DNA of 64,000 nt. Origin: Euclidia mi. Taxonomy: Eukaryota > Arthropoda > Insecta > Lepidoptera > Erebidae. The stretch is from positions 26,262,807-26,326,806 of the forward strand of contig OX123190.2 in the NCBI GenBank assembly GCA_944739405.2, written 5' to 3'. Shown piece by piece: positions 54,649-64,000 of this stretch. The translations under genes were made by a program, and so were the position numbers. The notes under the pieces are model-generated. The model was not told the origin of the DNA and made no database searches. It saw nothing but the letters and a program-made list of their open reading frames with translations. Each line of letters starts with the position of its first letter. Positions within the stretch are counted from its first letter, which is position 1.

Positions 54649-54978
54649 CTAGCTTTTGCCCGCCGCTTCGCGCGCGTTTAATTCAGGGTAACACAAATGT
54701 ACTATCAGTCTCAAGTTATGTGAAAGCACTCCTGATTATTCTAAAGATTTCAACTCTATAACCCTATAGAGTTTCTGAAATCTTTATCTTTCTTTCCAAG
54801 TAACTCGGACAGTATCCATGACATTATTTACCGAAAGCAAAAAAGGTACATAATAGCATCACCTTGCATAGAATCAAATGTCAAAGCCATGTTATAATAC
54901 ATGTCCAATATATGTATATCTATAAACATTTTCACATTTATAATATTAGTAGGGAAAATCGTTTCAGCCGTTTAAGCG
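54649..54978 (-). mobile_element. Helitron-like element, uninterrupted copy
   Basis: On the minus strand it ends ...gcgggcaaaagCTAG followed by T, the common 3' end of lepidopteran Helitron-like elements; the other end reads ctactaatattataaatg. Its middle (acactcctgatt-like, cagtatccatgacattat, ccgaaag) aligns block by block with the copy that begins at 56680, so it serves as the reference for that interrupted copy. Confidence 0.72.
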
Positions 54979-56540
54979 TAGTATATAATTTATTAGTTTA
55001 TATATGCGAACAATTTAATCACCGTTCACAATATGACCTTATGTATGATGTGACAGTACTGACAGATATGCGATAGCAAATGCGCAGCACTCAATTATTA
55101 GCGCATGCGTTCTAATCAATCCCTCCTAGTCTAATTTTTGCAACTTTTCCGCTTGACCGCTCACAATTTTTAAGTGCTTACTCAGCATCGACAAATTTCA
55201 AGTGCGCCAGTTAAAGACGGGCGCGCTCAATTATTTAGTTTTTGTGCGATTGTTAAAAACTTGAGAGGAGTGGTGTTTATTTTTCTGCAACCTAATGAAT
55301 GACTCATTCTAATGGTACAAAACAAATTACGTTTGAATGAAATGTTTACTTTAGGCGTGCGGCCGTAACGTAAACAATGTCGTCTTTACCGACTTACTCG
55401 ACACTTTTGTTTATCATAATAAAAGTATAAGCTGAATCTGGTTTGCTGTTGTATTTTCATGTACCTGGTGATATTATCTATGTAATAAAATAAAGTTATA
55501 GCAATACTTGCAGAAAATTATTTAGATGTAAGCGTTTGAAAAAAAAAATATATTTCGCTGACTTTGCATTCCGCGCGCGGGGCGTAATTATGGATTAAAA
55601 ACATCATTGTAAACAAATTATGTAATTATATATCATACTTTTATGTTTTTATTTTAAATTAACTGATTAATTATGAAGTAACAGCAAAAAAATAAATAAA
55701 TAATGTGTATTACTTTAATTATAGACAAAAAATTATCGTAAAAACGTCATTTTATGTAAAAAAAAAAGTTTAAATACATATGTATGTATATAAGGTTACA
55801 TTTATGCGTGGTATTATTTTTTTATTATGAGTATATAAATAAACCTTCGATAAAATATGTAATACTCTTATTATTTATGAGATATTAGTTATCGAAAATT
55901 TTGGCGGGAACTTCAGTTTTTTTGGCGGGAAAAAGTTAACAACTGTGCAGGTTCCAATAAAAATAATTCTTATCAGATTCTTATCAGAATTGGTTTTTAT
56001 ACTTGGAAATCTAGTTGGATAGAAAGTTATCTAGGTTTGAATCTGATATATAACATAAAACGGTATTAAAAAAAATAAAATATGAAAATTGGCGTCAATA
56101 AAAAAAAATCTTTGTTTTATTTTTTTATGTTTAAAATTAAAATGTTTCTTTTCATTACATTTATTTCTTCTAAAAGTAAATTAAAAAGCCTTTCTAACTG
56201 TGTATAATACTTATATATCTCCCATAATAAAAAATGACGAGAAAAAGGAATATGTCAGAAATATAAAAACGCGCTCAAAAATGGCAGGAAAAATATCTAA
56301 TTTTCAATTTATACTGCCCTTGCGTGGGCTTCAACCATATTATATGATTTTAATTTATATCATTAGAAAGCTCATTTAATTACGCGTCTATTGATATGCA
56401 ACATACCGCAACCGGTTGAGTTATCCGAGTTCCACAAACAGATTAGTGCGCAGCGGAAAAGCGTGGGAAAAATGACAGTTTACGCGCTCATCTGTTTTTG
56501 CAAAAAGGGAAAATAGTCACTTGTGCGCGGTCAAGCGGTT
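54979..56540. other. No gene seen; paired E2F-like sites
   Basis: AT-rich, with no coding signal. At 55899-55910 and 55921-55931 there are two ttttggcgggaa motifs in the same orientation, matching the E2F consensus TTTGGCGGGAA. Confidence 0.4.
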
Positions 56541-56679
56541 ATGGTAGCCTATGTCTGTCTCCATGGTCCAATATATCTCTATATTAAATTTCAACAAAAT
56601 CGGTTCAGCCGTTTTAGCGTGAAAACGGAACATACATACATACAAACATACATACATACACACTTTCGAATTTATAATA
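56541..56679 (-). mobile_element. Helitron-like 5'-end remnant, in tandem with next copy
   Basis: Plus strand: tagcctatgtctgtctcc, aaatttcaacaaaatcggtt, cagccgttttagcgtgaa, a catacata microsatellite, then cactttcgaatttataat. It is directly joined at 56679/56680 to the 3' end of the next element, a head-to-tail arrangement. Confidence 0.6.
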
Positions 56680-56755
56680 CTAGCTTTTGCCCGCGGCTTC
56701 GTGCGCGTTAAATTCGGGGTAACACAAATCTACTTTATTCTCAAGTTGTGTGAAG

Positions 56756-57369
56756 ATCCCCGCCCCGTGAGATCTCCTCCTTGACGTGGTGGGGGGGCTC
56801 AGTAACCGTGGGTTTGAGGTACAACACCCACGGTGAAGCTAAACGGGATCCCGGGAGGGGACGCTCCACGTGGGCTTGCGTGAGGCCTGCATAGGATGCG
56901 TCCCAAGGTGCGGGTGCGGGGGACAGTTCTGTCTGTCCCTCGCAGTCGGGTGCGGTCGCGAGAGGAGAGGCGTGTCAATGTTGCGTTGCCGCGCGCCCTA
57001 TCTCCCGCGACCAAATGGGGGCGCACCGTTATTGCGTCGCGGTGGGGCCGCAGAGGAAGAGGAGATGCGGTGTTGCGTTGCCGTCCTCCCTATCCTCTGC
57101 GGCCGCTGGGTGTTTTGGCGGCTGAGCTCAATACCTTCATCCGCCGCCAAGGGGGTTTCGTTCGGGGCCCGCCTGACCATCTGGCGGGCCAATACCCGTC
57201 GGAGGGTAGCGAGGAATGCTTCGGTGAAACCCTTCCCTCCGATACATGAGTACATGAGGAGCACGGGTTGGTTTTTAGTCAGTAAGAGTCTGACAATCCC
57301 CTTTTTCCTTCCCCCCCCAGGGCGGAGGGACTCCATGAGGATTTTCCAACCCGACACCAAAAAAAAAGA
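56756..57369 (+). mobile_element. 614-bp poly(A) retroposon, G+C-rich
   Basis: Bounded by a 13-bp target duplication aagttgtgtgaag (56743-56755 and 57370-57382) and ending in ccaaaaaaaaag. The start is gatccccgccccgtgagatc-like; near the 3' end come ggtttttagtcagtaagagt, ctgacaatcc and a C-rich run, a 3'-end phrase I associate with lepidopteran LINE/SINE families. Long open frames in several phases follow from high G+C and show no motif. It is probably a non-autonomous LINE derivative. Confidence 0.8.
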
Positions 57370-57504
57370 AAGTTGTGTGAAGACACTCCTGATGATTCTG
57401 AAGAGTTCGGAAACTCTATAGGGTTCAAAATAGCTCGGTTAGTATCCATGACATTATCTACCAATAACTACCGAAAGGTGCATGATAACATCGCATTACA
57501 TACA

Positions 57505-57668
57505 CGTTCCCACCTCCACCTCATGGTCCCGCCACCCGTCTGGGTATATGGACCGAATCTTGGGAGAGGCGCACGGTACTTGCTGTATGCTCTTTCCCGC
57601 GCGCCCGTTGTAAACTCCCTACAAATTATGTGTCCCTGAGCCACTCTCCCCATTCAGGGGCGGCTGTA
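57505..57668 (-). other. 3' untranslated region of the R1-clade element
   Basis: From the ORF2 stop at 57669 to the target site. No A tail at the junction (transcript end ...ggtggaggtgggaacg), unlike the nearby 614-bp retroposon. Confidence 0.7.
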
Positions 57669-60600
57669 CTATTGTAGTACTGTATGTGCTGCTCTTCTCA
57701 CAGCATACGGCACGCCTACGGCTTCGTCGCTGGCCCGGGTCCTTTCCTCTCTTTCTAGTTCTGCTCTCTTCTCGTGCCATTTATGGGCGAAGTCTCTAAA
57801 CCGCCGGAAGTTCGCCTCAGAGTTCACAAGCTCGGCGTAAAAAGGGGGCCCGACCGTTGTGACAGTGATCCCGTCCATCATATCTTTTCTCAACTTGTCA
57901 TACAGGGGGCATCGCCATATTACGTGATCCAAACTTTCGTCTTCCTCTCCGCAATAGCACACGCTATCCTCGCACAACTTCATCTCGCATAACCGTTTCC
58001 TGAAACATCCATGACCAGTCATAAGCTGTGAGACTTGGTAGTCCGGCTCGACCCAAGTGTACTTGAGCCGAGCCGCCACGTCCGGGAAGAACCGATAGAG
58101 CTCCCTACCCTTCACCTCGCCTTCCCATCTCTGTTGCCAGGAGGCAACAGTCTCCTCGGAAATTTGCCTACTTTCGTTTTTGAACGCCTCCTTGGGTAGG
58201 TGTCTTATATCATCAATCCTACCTGCACGGCTCACCTCGAGGTCGGCTGGCAGAACACCCGCCAGGACAGGCAGGGCCGCTGTGCTGCAGGACCTGTAGG
58301 CCTTCGTCAGCAGTATGAGCGCGGGTCTTTGTGTCCTCAACAACGCGCTTCTGACCACAAACACGGTCGTTCGCCTCCACCAGCATCCAGCCACGTAGGT
58401 GATGATTGCGGCATACGTTCCCCGGTAGAGGACGCGTAGCGCTCTATAGCGCATGCCCCAGGATGCGGCAGAGACTCTCGACATTTTTCAGAACGCAGCT
58501 GCGGCGCGCTCACCGATGGACTCCGCATGTTCCTTAAAGGACATGGTTGCATCGATTACCACACCCAGAACTTTGGTCGACTGTACGCTCTTGACTGAGA
58601 CCCCATTGAGTCGGACAGTCGGTGGTCGTCCAGGCATCCTCCCCCTCAGAGTCATGGAGTATGACTTGGAGGGGGAGAAGCCCAGGCGGTTTCGCTGTCC
58701 CCACTCGCTAATTAAGGCCATGGCGCATGAGGCTGATGCCTCGATGCCGGCTCTTGAGTTGGACTCAATGAGGATCGTAACATCATCGGCGTATGCGACC
58801 AATTGGACTCCGTCTGGGTACGGTAATCGAAACAAGTCATCCATCAGGAGGTTCCACAGTGAGGGTCCCAAAACTGAGCCCTGCGGGAAGCCCATGGTCA
58901 GTGGCTTCCACACAACCCCACTTACGACGAAGAGACCAGCCCGGCGACTCGTAAAGTACGCGACCAACATCCGATAGATGTTGGGCGGGCAACCACCGTT
59001 CTTCGCCTTCAGCAGGATCATGGGCCACCACGCGTTGTCAAAGGCACCCGATATGTCGAGGAAAAGTCCCTGGACATATTTGGCCCGGCTCGCTGTTACA
59101 ATGTCCTGAAGGGACCGCAAGGCTGTTAACGTACTACGACCTCGAGAAAAACCGTGCTGACAGGGTGAGATATTGCGCGAGATGTTGGGTGCGCAGTAGA
59201 TCATGACCCTCTCCAAGATCTTGCCCAAAACCGAAAGGAGCGTGATAGGGCGATACGCTTTAGGATCGGTCAGCGGCTTGTCGTTGCCTTTCGGCAGGAC
59301 AATAAGCCGACCGTCCTTCCACGTATCGGGAAATGTGCCCTCCTCAACGCATTTACCTAAAACTCGCGTCAGCTCGGAGTCAGCTACGCGCCACACATGT
59401 TTTACCATGCGGGCAGTGATCCCATCGATGCCGGGTGCCGTGTTGGGTAAGTCCCTGACTATAGAGCCCACCACACTGATCGATGGCGGGGGCGCATCAC
59501 GTCCCGAGGGCGCGCAGGCCGCCAGTAGCCTCACCTGACGGTGGTAGGCGCTGTCGGCGCCTGGGTCATCGTCCGGGCAGAGTGCACGGACTAGGACCTC
59601 CATGGCGGTCCGCGCGTCCCCGGCGTATCCTTCCGAGAACTTCGTACCGTTTATGACGTTGGGGGGCGGTCTTAACCGCCCACTGGCTGCTCGGTAGGCC
59701 AGACCCCAGGGGTCCAGGTTACCGGTGTCGGCGAGTCCCCGGAAGAACTCGCTCTGCGTCCTCGCCATCAATGTCCTGTAGCTATTGCGGCACTCGTGAT
59801 ACTTCTTTCGTTCTATCTCCTCAAAAGCCCCGAAACCTCTCTTTCTAGCCGTCTGCCATGCCTTTCTCGATTTATTCGATCTTTTACGCGCGGCCTCCCA
59901 GGCTGGAGACCACCACTCATACCCTTTACCGCGCTTACTGACACCACACACTCCTAGACACTCACTCGCCGCACCTACTAGTACATTCGTAAAATCCTCA
60001 CATACCTCGCTTGCATTCTTTCGCCAATTTATCGTACCCACGCGAGTGTGGACCGCTGCCTGGAAGCGTCCCCAGTCCACACCGCGCTCGCGGAATCTCC
60101 TCGGCTCTTCCAGCGGTTCCGCCGGCGAGCCTGGTTCTGGTCCGATCCGTGTGCCACATAGATTGTAAGTGATGAGACGGTGGTCGCTACTGCTGATGTC
60201 GGCATGTACTCTCCAGTCCCGGACCGGAGTGCTCCTGGTGGCCAGCGTGAGGTCGATGTTGGACTCCCCGTTGACCGTGGCGAAGGTAGATGGTTGGTCT
60301 TCACAGTTGTGTATAATGAGTCCACGGCCAACGATGAAGTCCTCCATTTGCTGGCGTCGGTGCGTAACGTCCGGTCCTCTCCCAACGTAGTTGCGCGGAG
60401 CGCAGTGCCACATCGGCGAATGGGTGTTCGTGTCAGCGCCTATCAGCACTCGGTGACACCGCAGGGAGTCCAGTACCATGTTTAGGTGTTGTAGGTGATT
60501 GGCGATGTCATCCGAGTACTGGAAGTAGGCGCTGACGAGGTGTACTGACGTCGCTGGGGTGTTCGGCTGGCGCGGGTCCAAATCTATGTGGCACACGGTG

Positions 60601-60863
60601 CAGTGGCTGTTGCTAAGGTTGCGTAGCAAGGCGCACGGAGTGTCACGTCGTATGAGAAGTATTCCACTTTTGGGTTGCTCGATGTCGGTCCCGAAGACCC
60701 ACGTTGGTCCAACGGTGGAGGAGAGATGAGGCATGGGGTATGGTTCTTGGACAAGAACCACGTCCAGCCCCATCCCCCCCGCGATGGCGGGCAGCTCTGC
60801 TGTGGCCACCGCTGAGCCCTGCAGGTTGATCTGTCCAATCTTTAAGATAGTTTTATTGGCCAT
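57669..60863 (-). pseudogene. R1-clade ORF2: endonuclease and reverse transcriptase
   Basis: The ATG is at 60861-60863. N-terminal APE-type endonuclease (GQINLQGS; VLVQEPYP; GADTNTHSPMWH; SSDHRLITYNL). RT from about residue 430: TAPGIDGITARMV, YRPITLLSVLGKILERV, HGFSRGRSTLTAL, FLDISGAFDNAWW, FPQGSVLGPSLWN and AYADDVTI (catalytic Y-A-D-D). A TGA at 58488-58490 interrupts the frame after 791 codons; the same frame then continues 272 codons with the usual thumb region and a Cys/His cluster (C-Y-C-G...H-V-I-W-R-C-P). Total length, about 1060, is normal for R1. ORF2 nicks the target and copies RNA there. One nonsense codon is the only break seen. Confidence 0.9.
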
Positions 60864-62296
60864 AATTGGTCATTGCTAAGGACCGGCCCTCTGCATATTT
60901 CCTTGCAGGGCAGTCCCTACTGTTGGTCCGGTGATCTCCGGCCCCCTTGCGTCCAAACTTCTTGCAAGTGGCGCAGGCCTCTTGCTTGGCCTGACACTCC
61001 GTGCCCTTGTGTCCGTCCTCTCCGCATCTGCCGCAGGTCATCGATTTCGCCTTACAATACTTTTCTGGATGTCCATACATTTGGCACCTACGACAGCATG
61101 TGACGTCAATGTAGTCGTTTATCTCGACTACGTCCCAGCCTATGTATACGCGGCCCCGGTCGATCAGTTGAGTCCTGAGTGGCGGCGAACACTCGCACAT
61201 CCACATTTTGCGGCCGTTGCGTCTGTTCCGATTAAAGAGCGGGCGGATGTGGCGTTTTGCTTCTTCCACTGTCATCTGCTCCTTCAAATTCTGCTCATGG
61301 ATGAGCGCGACGAGTTCCTCTGCCTTCACGTTGGCGTCCACTCCCATTAGCGAAATTACGGGGCGCTTGTCGCGGGGTTCTTCGACCCTGAGCGTGGCTG
61401 GGACGGCTGCGCGTAGGGCCTTGGCGTCCTGCTCAGATGGCGTCTCCACAATGAGACCCGCACCGCCGGTCTTTCGAACACCGTGTACACGGAACCCCAG
61501 TTCTGCGGGGTCCACACTGGCGCGCAGGATCTTCTTGGTCTCCTCTGCGGTGCGGATCTTGTCGCGCTGGTCCTCTGCTGGGTAGACAGCCACTGCTGGA
61601 CCCGGGCGGGATGGCAAACGTACCGGCTCCGTGTTTTTCCCAAGTTTGATGGCGCCTGCGTAACTAACCGGAGCCGGGTATCCTCCTGTGTGGTGTTGTT
61701 CCGCGTGTGCTGCCTGGGCGGGTGTTGGCGTCCTCTTGGCGTGTTCCTCGGCGACAGCGGCCCGTTGCTCCGCAGCGGCGAGGCGCGCCACCAGGTGTGT
61801 CACAACTGACCCCACCGAGCTCACACATTGCCCGATTATGGCAATTTCTTCTTTATTCAGTTTGGAGGTTTTGGACCTCACGGCTTCCATGATGCCACCC
61901 GTAGAAGCAGTGGCCATTTCAACGAGTTCCGAGATGGTCGTGGCGGAACCTAATATCGGGGTTGTCGGCGGGGCAAGCGTCGGCAGGGCCTCAGTCGTTA
62001 GGGCGGGTGCTGGCGCCGGTGGTCGGCGCGGCGGTCCTACCTTGCACCGGGTCTGCTCCGGCACCTCCCCCGGAGATGTTAAAACCCGCTTCCCGGAGGT
62101 AGCGGGGAGCGAGGGGGGTCGTGGCGCGGTGGGGGGGGGGCGAGGCAGGGCGGGGCGCTGGGCTGCTGTACGGCGTCGAAAATACGTTCGGCGGCGTATG
62201 TGTTATACGATGGCGGGGGGCGAAAATTGCGGCGGCGCCCTCAGCGTCGGACTCACTGTCCGACCTTCGGCGCCGATCGGCGTCGTCCTCCTCCAT
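60853..62296 (-). pseudogene. R1-clade ORF1, zinc-knuckle nucleic-acid binder
   Basis: The C-terminal part (62064-60853) has three CCHC-type knuckles: C-R-R-C-Q-M-Y-G-H-P-E-K-Y-C, C-G-R-C-G-E-D-G-H-K-G-T-E-C and C-A-T-C-K-K-F-G...H...C-P, as in R1-clade ORF1. That frame has no ATG; an ATG at 62294-62296 opens the other frame with an acidic, Ser-Asp-Glu-rich start and a Pro-rich stretch. The two frames overlap between 61991 and 62064, so a single-base shift there most likely separated them. ORF1 ends within ORF2: the stop at 60853-60855 lies just past the ORF2 ATG, overlapping by 11 nt, which suggests stop-restart translation. Confidence 0.8.
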
Positions 62297-63382
62297 GTCG
62301 CTAAGTCCGTCTCACCACTCACTAAGTTTGGTAAAACTTCAAATCCGAAAAATTTTCTAAGTCTTTAGGACTTAGAAAAATTCGTGTGATACACGAACTA
62401 CGTACACTTTCTTAAAAATTTTACAAGTGTAAAACACTTAGAAAAATTTCTTAATACACGAACTTAAAAATTTTTCTAAGTCCCGTGATGAAAAATTTTT
62501 TTCAGTTTTTCAGGCCCGGGACGAACACAGTAAACAAGGTAAGTGCAGGCAATGTCAATTATACGAAAAAGTTAGGCACCAAAAATCACACGTCCGCCGA
62601 CGGTATAGTTGTTACACTCTCGTACTGTTAGTAATACACGAATGTGCAACTAACAGTACGGAGCGACGCACGGCCGTCGACGCACGACAAGGAAACGGGT
62701 CACTTACCGCGGGCCACTGAGCAGTGGCCCTGGTACAAGTCCTCCTGCACACACGCCGCGCGGATGGGTGGCGGCCGCAGGTTAAGGCACCGGGCCGCAC
62801 ACGCCGCACGGATGGGTGTGCAGGTACAAGGCTGCGCACGCCGCGCAGATGGGTTCCCGCGCACTCACACGCAGGGGAGACTTGGTCTCAGCGGGCGACG
62901 CGGTTAAGCACACCGGTCGCACACGCCGCGTGGATGGGTGGCCGCAGAGCTATCAAACTCGGTGCACTTGTCACTGGGTTCCTACCAGAACCGCCAGAGG
63001 CGTCCGTGTCGCGGGGGGGCAAAGCGTCACTGTCGCGGGGGGAGTAAAGCGTCACTAGCGCGGGGGGGGGTAAGCGTCACTGAGCGCAGGGGTGAGGTGG
63101 CACCTCAAACGTCACTGTCGTATCACAACTTCACAAAACACAAGTGTCACTGTCACGAACGTCACTAACGTCACTTGTATTCGCGCTCCTTGTCTTCGCC
63201 GAGCAAAACCAAAGATGGCCGCTGCCTCTTATGGCGAAGTGCCCAGGCGAGACAAGGAGGGTCCGAGTTTTCGAGTAAAACACGAACGAAAACTGCCGGC
63301 GATAATTGAATTTTATAAATTCAATTTGCGAGAGCTTCGCGCGCGCGTCCGTCTCTGACAACTGCCAGCGACGAAGTCCAAA
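62297..63382 (-). promoter_or_regulatory. Repeat-rich 5' region of the R1-clade element
   Basis: No ORF fits. Four imperfect copies of cgcacacgccgcgcggatgg-type units lie at about 62750-62940; a second set of g-run plus aagcgtcact units lies at about 63008-63090. A 12-bp perfect stem (62621-62632 with 62649-62660, cgtactgttagt) has a 16-nt loop. At 62345-62500 several ttctaagt/acttagaa inverted repeats stand close together. Tandem 5' repeats are common in non-LTR promoters. Confidence 0.75.
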
Positions 63383-63482
63383 TACATACAGTCAAATGTC
63401 AATGCTATGTTCCAATACATGTCCAAATCTATAAACACTTTCGCATTTATAATATTAGTAGACAATATCGTTTCAGCCGTTT

Positions 63483-64000
63483 ATCCGCTCAGATGAACCT
63501 CAGTGACTTTTGTCACTTTGATTCAACATCCGTTGAGTGAACCCAAGTGACTTTTGTCACTGTTTTTGCTATAATAATGTACGCAACTTTTTAGAGTGAG
63601 CAATTGCGGTGTTTTTAGTTTTGTAGCTGTTCACTCTATGGTGACTTGCCTTGTTATTTGTTTAACTTCTTACTTTAATACACTTCCTAGTTAAAAAACA
63701 TTGCAACAGGAATGTAATGGTTTATTTAGATTAAATAAACCATTACACAAAACATCAATTGTTCCCGTGCGGTCCCGCCGTCGGCAAAAATTTCGCGCCA
63801 ATTGAACATTGATTAAATTATTTTTATTATTAGAAAGTGGTGATTTTTTTAATTTATCGCATGCAGATATAACTATTACGTCGAAAACAGTCATAAAATA
63901 CATACGTTACCGATTTACTTTTTAATATAAACCCGTTCAAAGTTTTGATCCCGTGTGGTCCCGCCGTCGGCAAAAATTTCGCGCCAATTGAACATTGATA
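63483..64000. repeat. Direct 51-bp repeats and palindrome at window end
   Basis: A 51-bp block starting tcccgtgyggtcccgccgtc and ending attgaacattgat occurs at 63763-63813 and 63949-63999 with a single mismatch, spacing 186 bp; it may continue past the window. A perfect 16-bp palindrome (63713-63728 and 63732-63747, tgtaatggtttattta) lies just left. agtgacttttgtcact occurs twice at 63502-63517 and 63546-63561. Confidence 0.85.

Larger units (their letters stand above)
57505..63382 (-). mobile_element. R1-clade non-LTR retrotransposon, full length
   Basis: 5878 bp, minus strand, flanked by an 8-bp TACATACA (57497-57504 and 63383-63390). Transcript order: about 1.1-kb repeat-rich 5' region, ORF1 (zinc-knuckle protein), ORF2 (endonuclease, RT, C-terminal zinc motif), 164-bp 3' region with no poly(A). 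The G+C content is much higher than in the surroundings. Protein motifs place it in the R1 clade; insertion into an ACAT/ACAY-type target recalls Waldo-group elements, but that subgroup is inference. ORF1 and ORF2 each have one apparent lesion. Confidence 0.9.
56680..63482 (-). mobile_element. Helitron-like element split by two insertions
   Basis: Three segments belong together: 56680-56755, 57370-57504 and 63383-63482. Joined in order they match the intact copy at 54649-54978 in sequence and spacing (ctagcttttgcccg, then cactcctgatgatt, ccatgacattatctacc, cattacata, then gtcaaatgtcaatgctatgt, atttataatattagta). The two gaps are the poly(A) retroposon and the R1-clade element. Confidence 0.82.

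Noticed and set aside
56870..57421. 183-codon and overlapping frames in the G+C-rich insert
   Set aside because: Long frames occur in three phases through composition; no motif, and they cross the insertion boundary at 57369.
61688..62368. 226-codon plus-strand frame opposite ORF1 of the R1-clade element
   Set aside because: Shadow of ORF1 in G+C-rich DNA; runs past the ORF1 start and has no recognisable domain.

Overview
This window looks like intergenic DNA from a moth or butterfly (Lepidoptera). It is AT-rich and contains no convincing intact host gene. It is filled with transposable elements typical of lepidopteran genomes: tRNA-derived SINEs ending in a gcctaccccttcgggg tail, RTE 3' ends with atgatg tails, short Helitron-like elements ending CTAG, BEL/Pao and gypsy LTR elements, an errantivirus-like provirus with env, an R1-clade non-LTR element, and a PIF/Harbinger MITE. 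The species cannot be named from the sequence alone.

Layout. 1-10.3 kb is mostly unassigned AT-rich DNA with non-LTR, RTE, SINE and Helitron relics. 10.37-11.74 kb is a tandem array of a 120-bp unit. 14.98-18.25 kb is a wrecked BEL/Pao element in which the first part of the reverse transcriptase has been replaced by a (CTATG)n array; a second pentanucleotide array (GACGA/GATGA) follows at 18.7-19.15 kb. 22.73-29.53 kb is a complete but inactivated gypsy-type LTR element (two LTRs, GGGT target duplication) inserted into an older SINE. 31.42-39.09 kb, on the minus strand, is the best preserved element: an errantivirus-like provirus whose two 356-bp LTRs look identical, with gag, pol and env and a single visible lesion. 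40.3-41.2 kb is a 5'-truncated non-LTR copy, followed by two minus-strand SINEs. 42.70-43.28 kb is a PIF/Harbinger-derived MITE with perfect 22-bp inverted repeats. 45.1-45.9 kb carries a broken YqaJ-type exonuclease gene. 47.4-48.0 kb may hold a piece of a multi-pass membrane protein gene. 52.6-53.2 kb is another non-LTR 3' fragment.

54.6-63.5 kb is a nest. A Helitron-like copy at 56.68 kb is cut twice: once by a 614-bp poly(A) retroposon with a 13-bp target duplication, and once by a 5.9-kb R1-clade element flanked by TACATACA. An uninterrupted copy at 54.65-54.98 kb shows what the host sequence looked like before. The R1-clade element has overlapping ORF1 and ORF2, each with one apparent inactivating change.

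Working together: the only coherent multi-gene units are the retroelements. In the provirus, Gag and Pol are linked by a -1 slippery heptamer, and Env appears to be made from a spliced RNA whose donor lies just 5' of gag. In the R1-clade element, ORF2 starts inside the end of ORF1 (11-nt overlap). Several near-perfect palindromes (27.1, 29.5, 51.2 and 63.7 kb) and short-period arrays are additional structure not explained by the elements.
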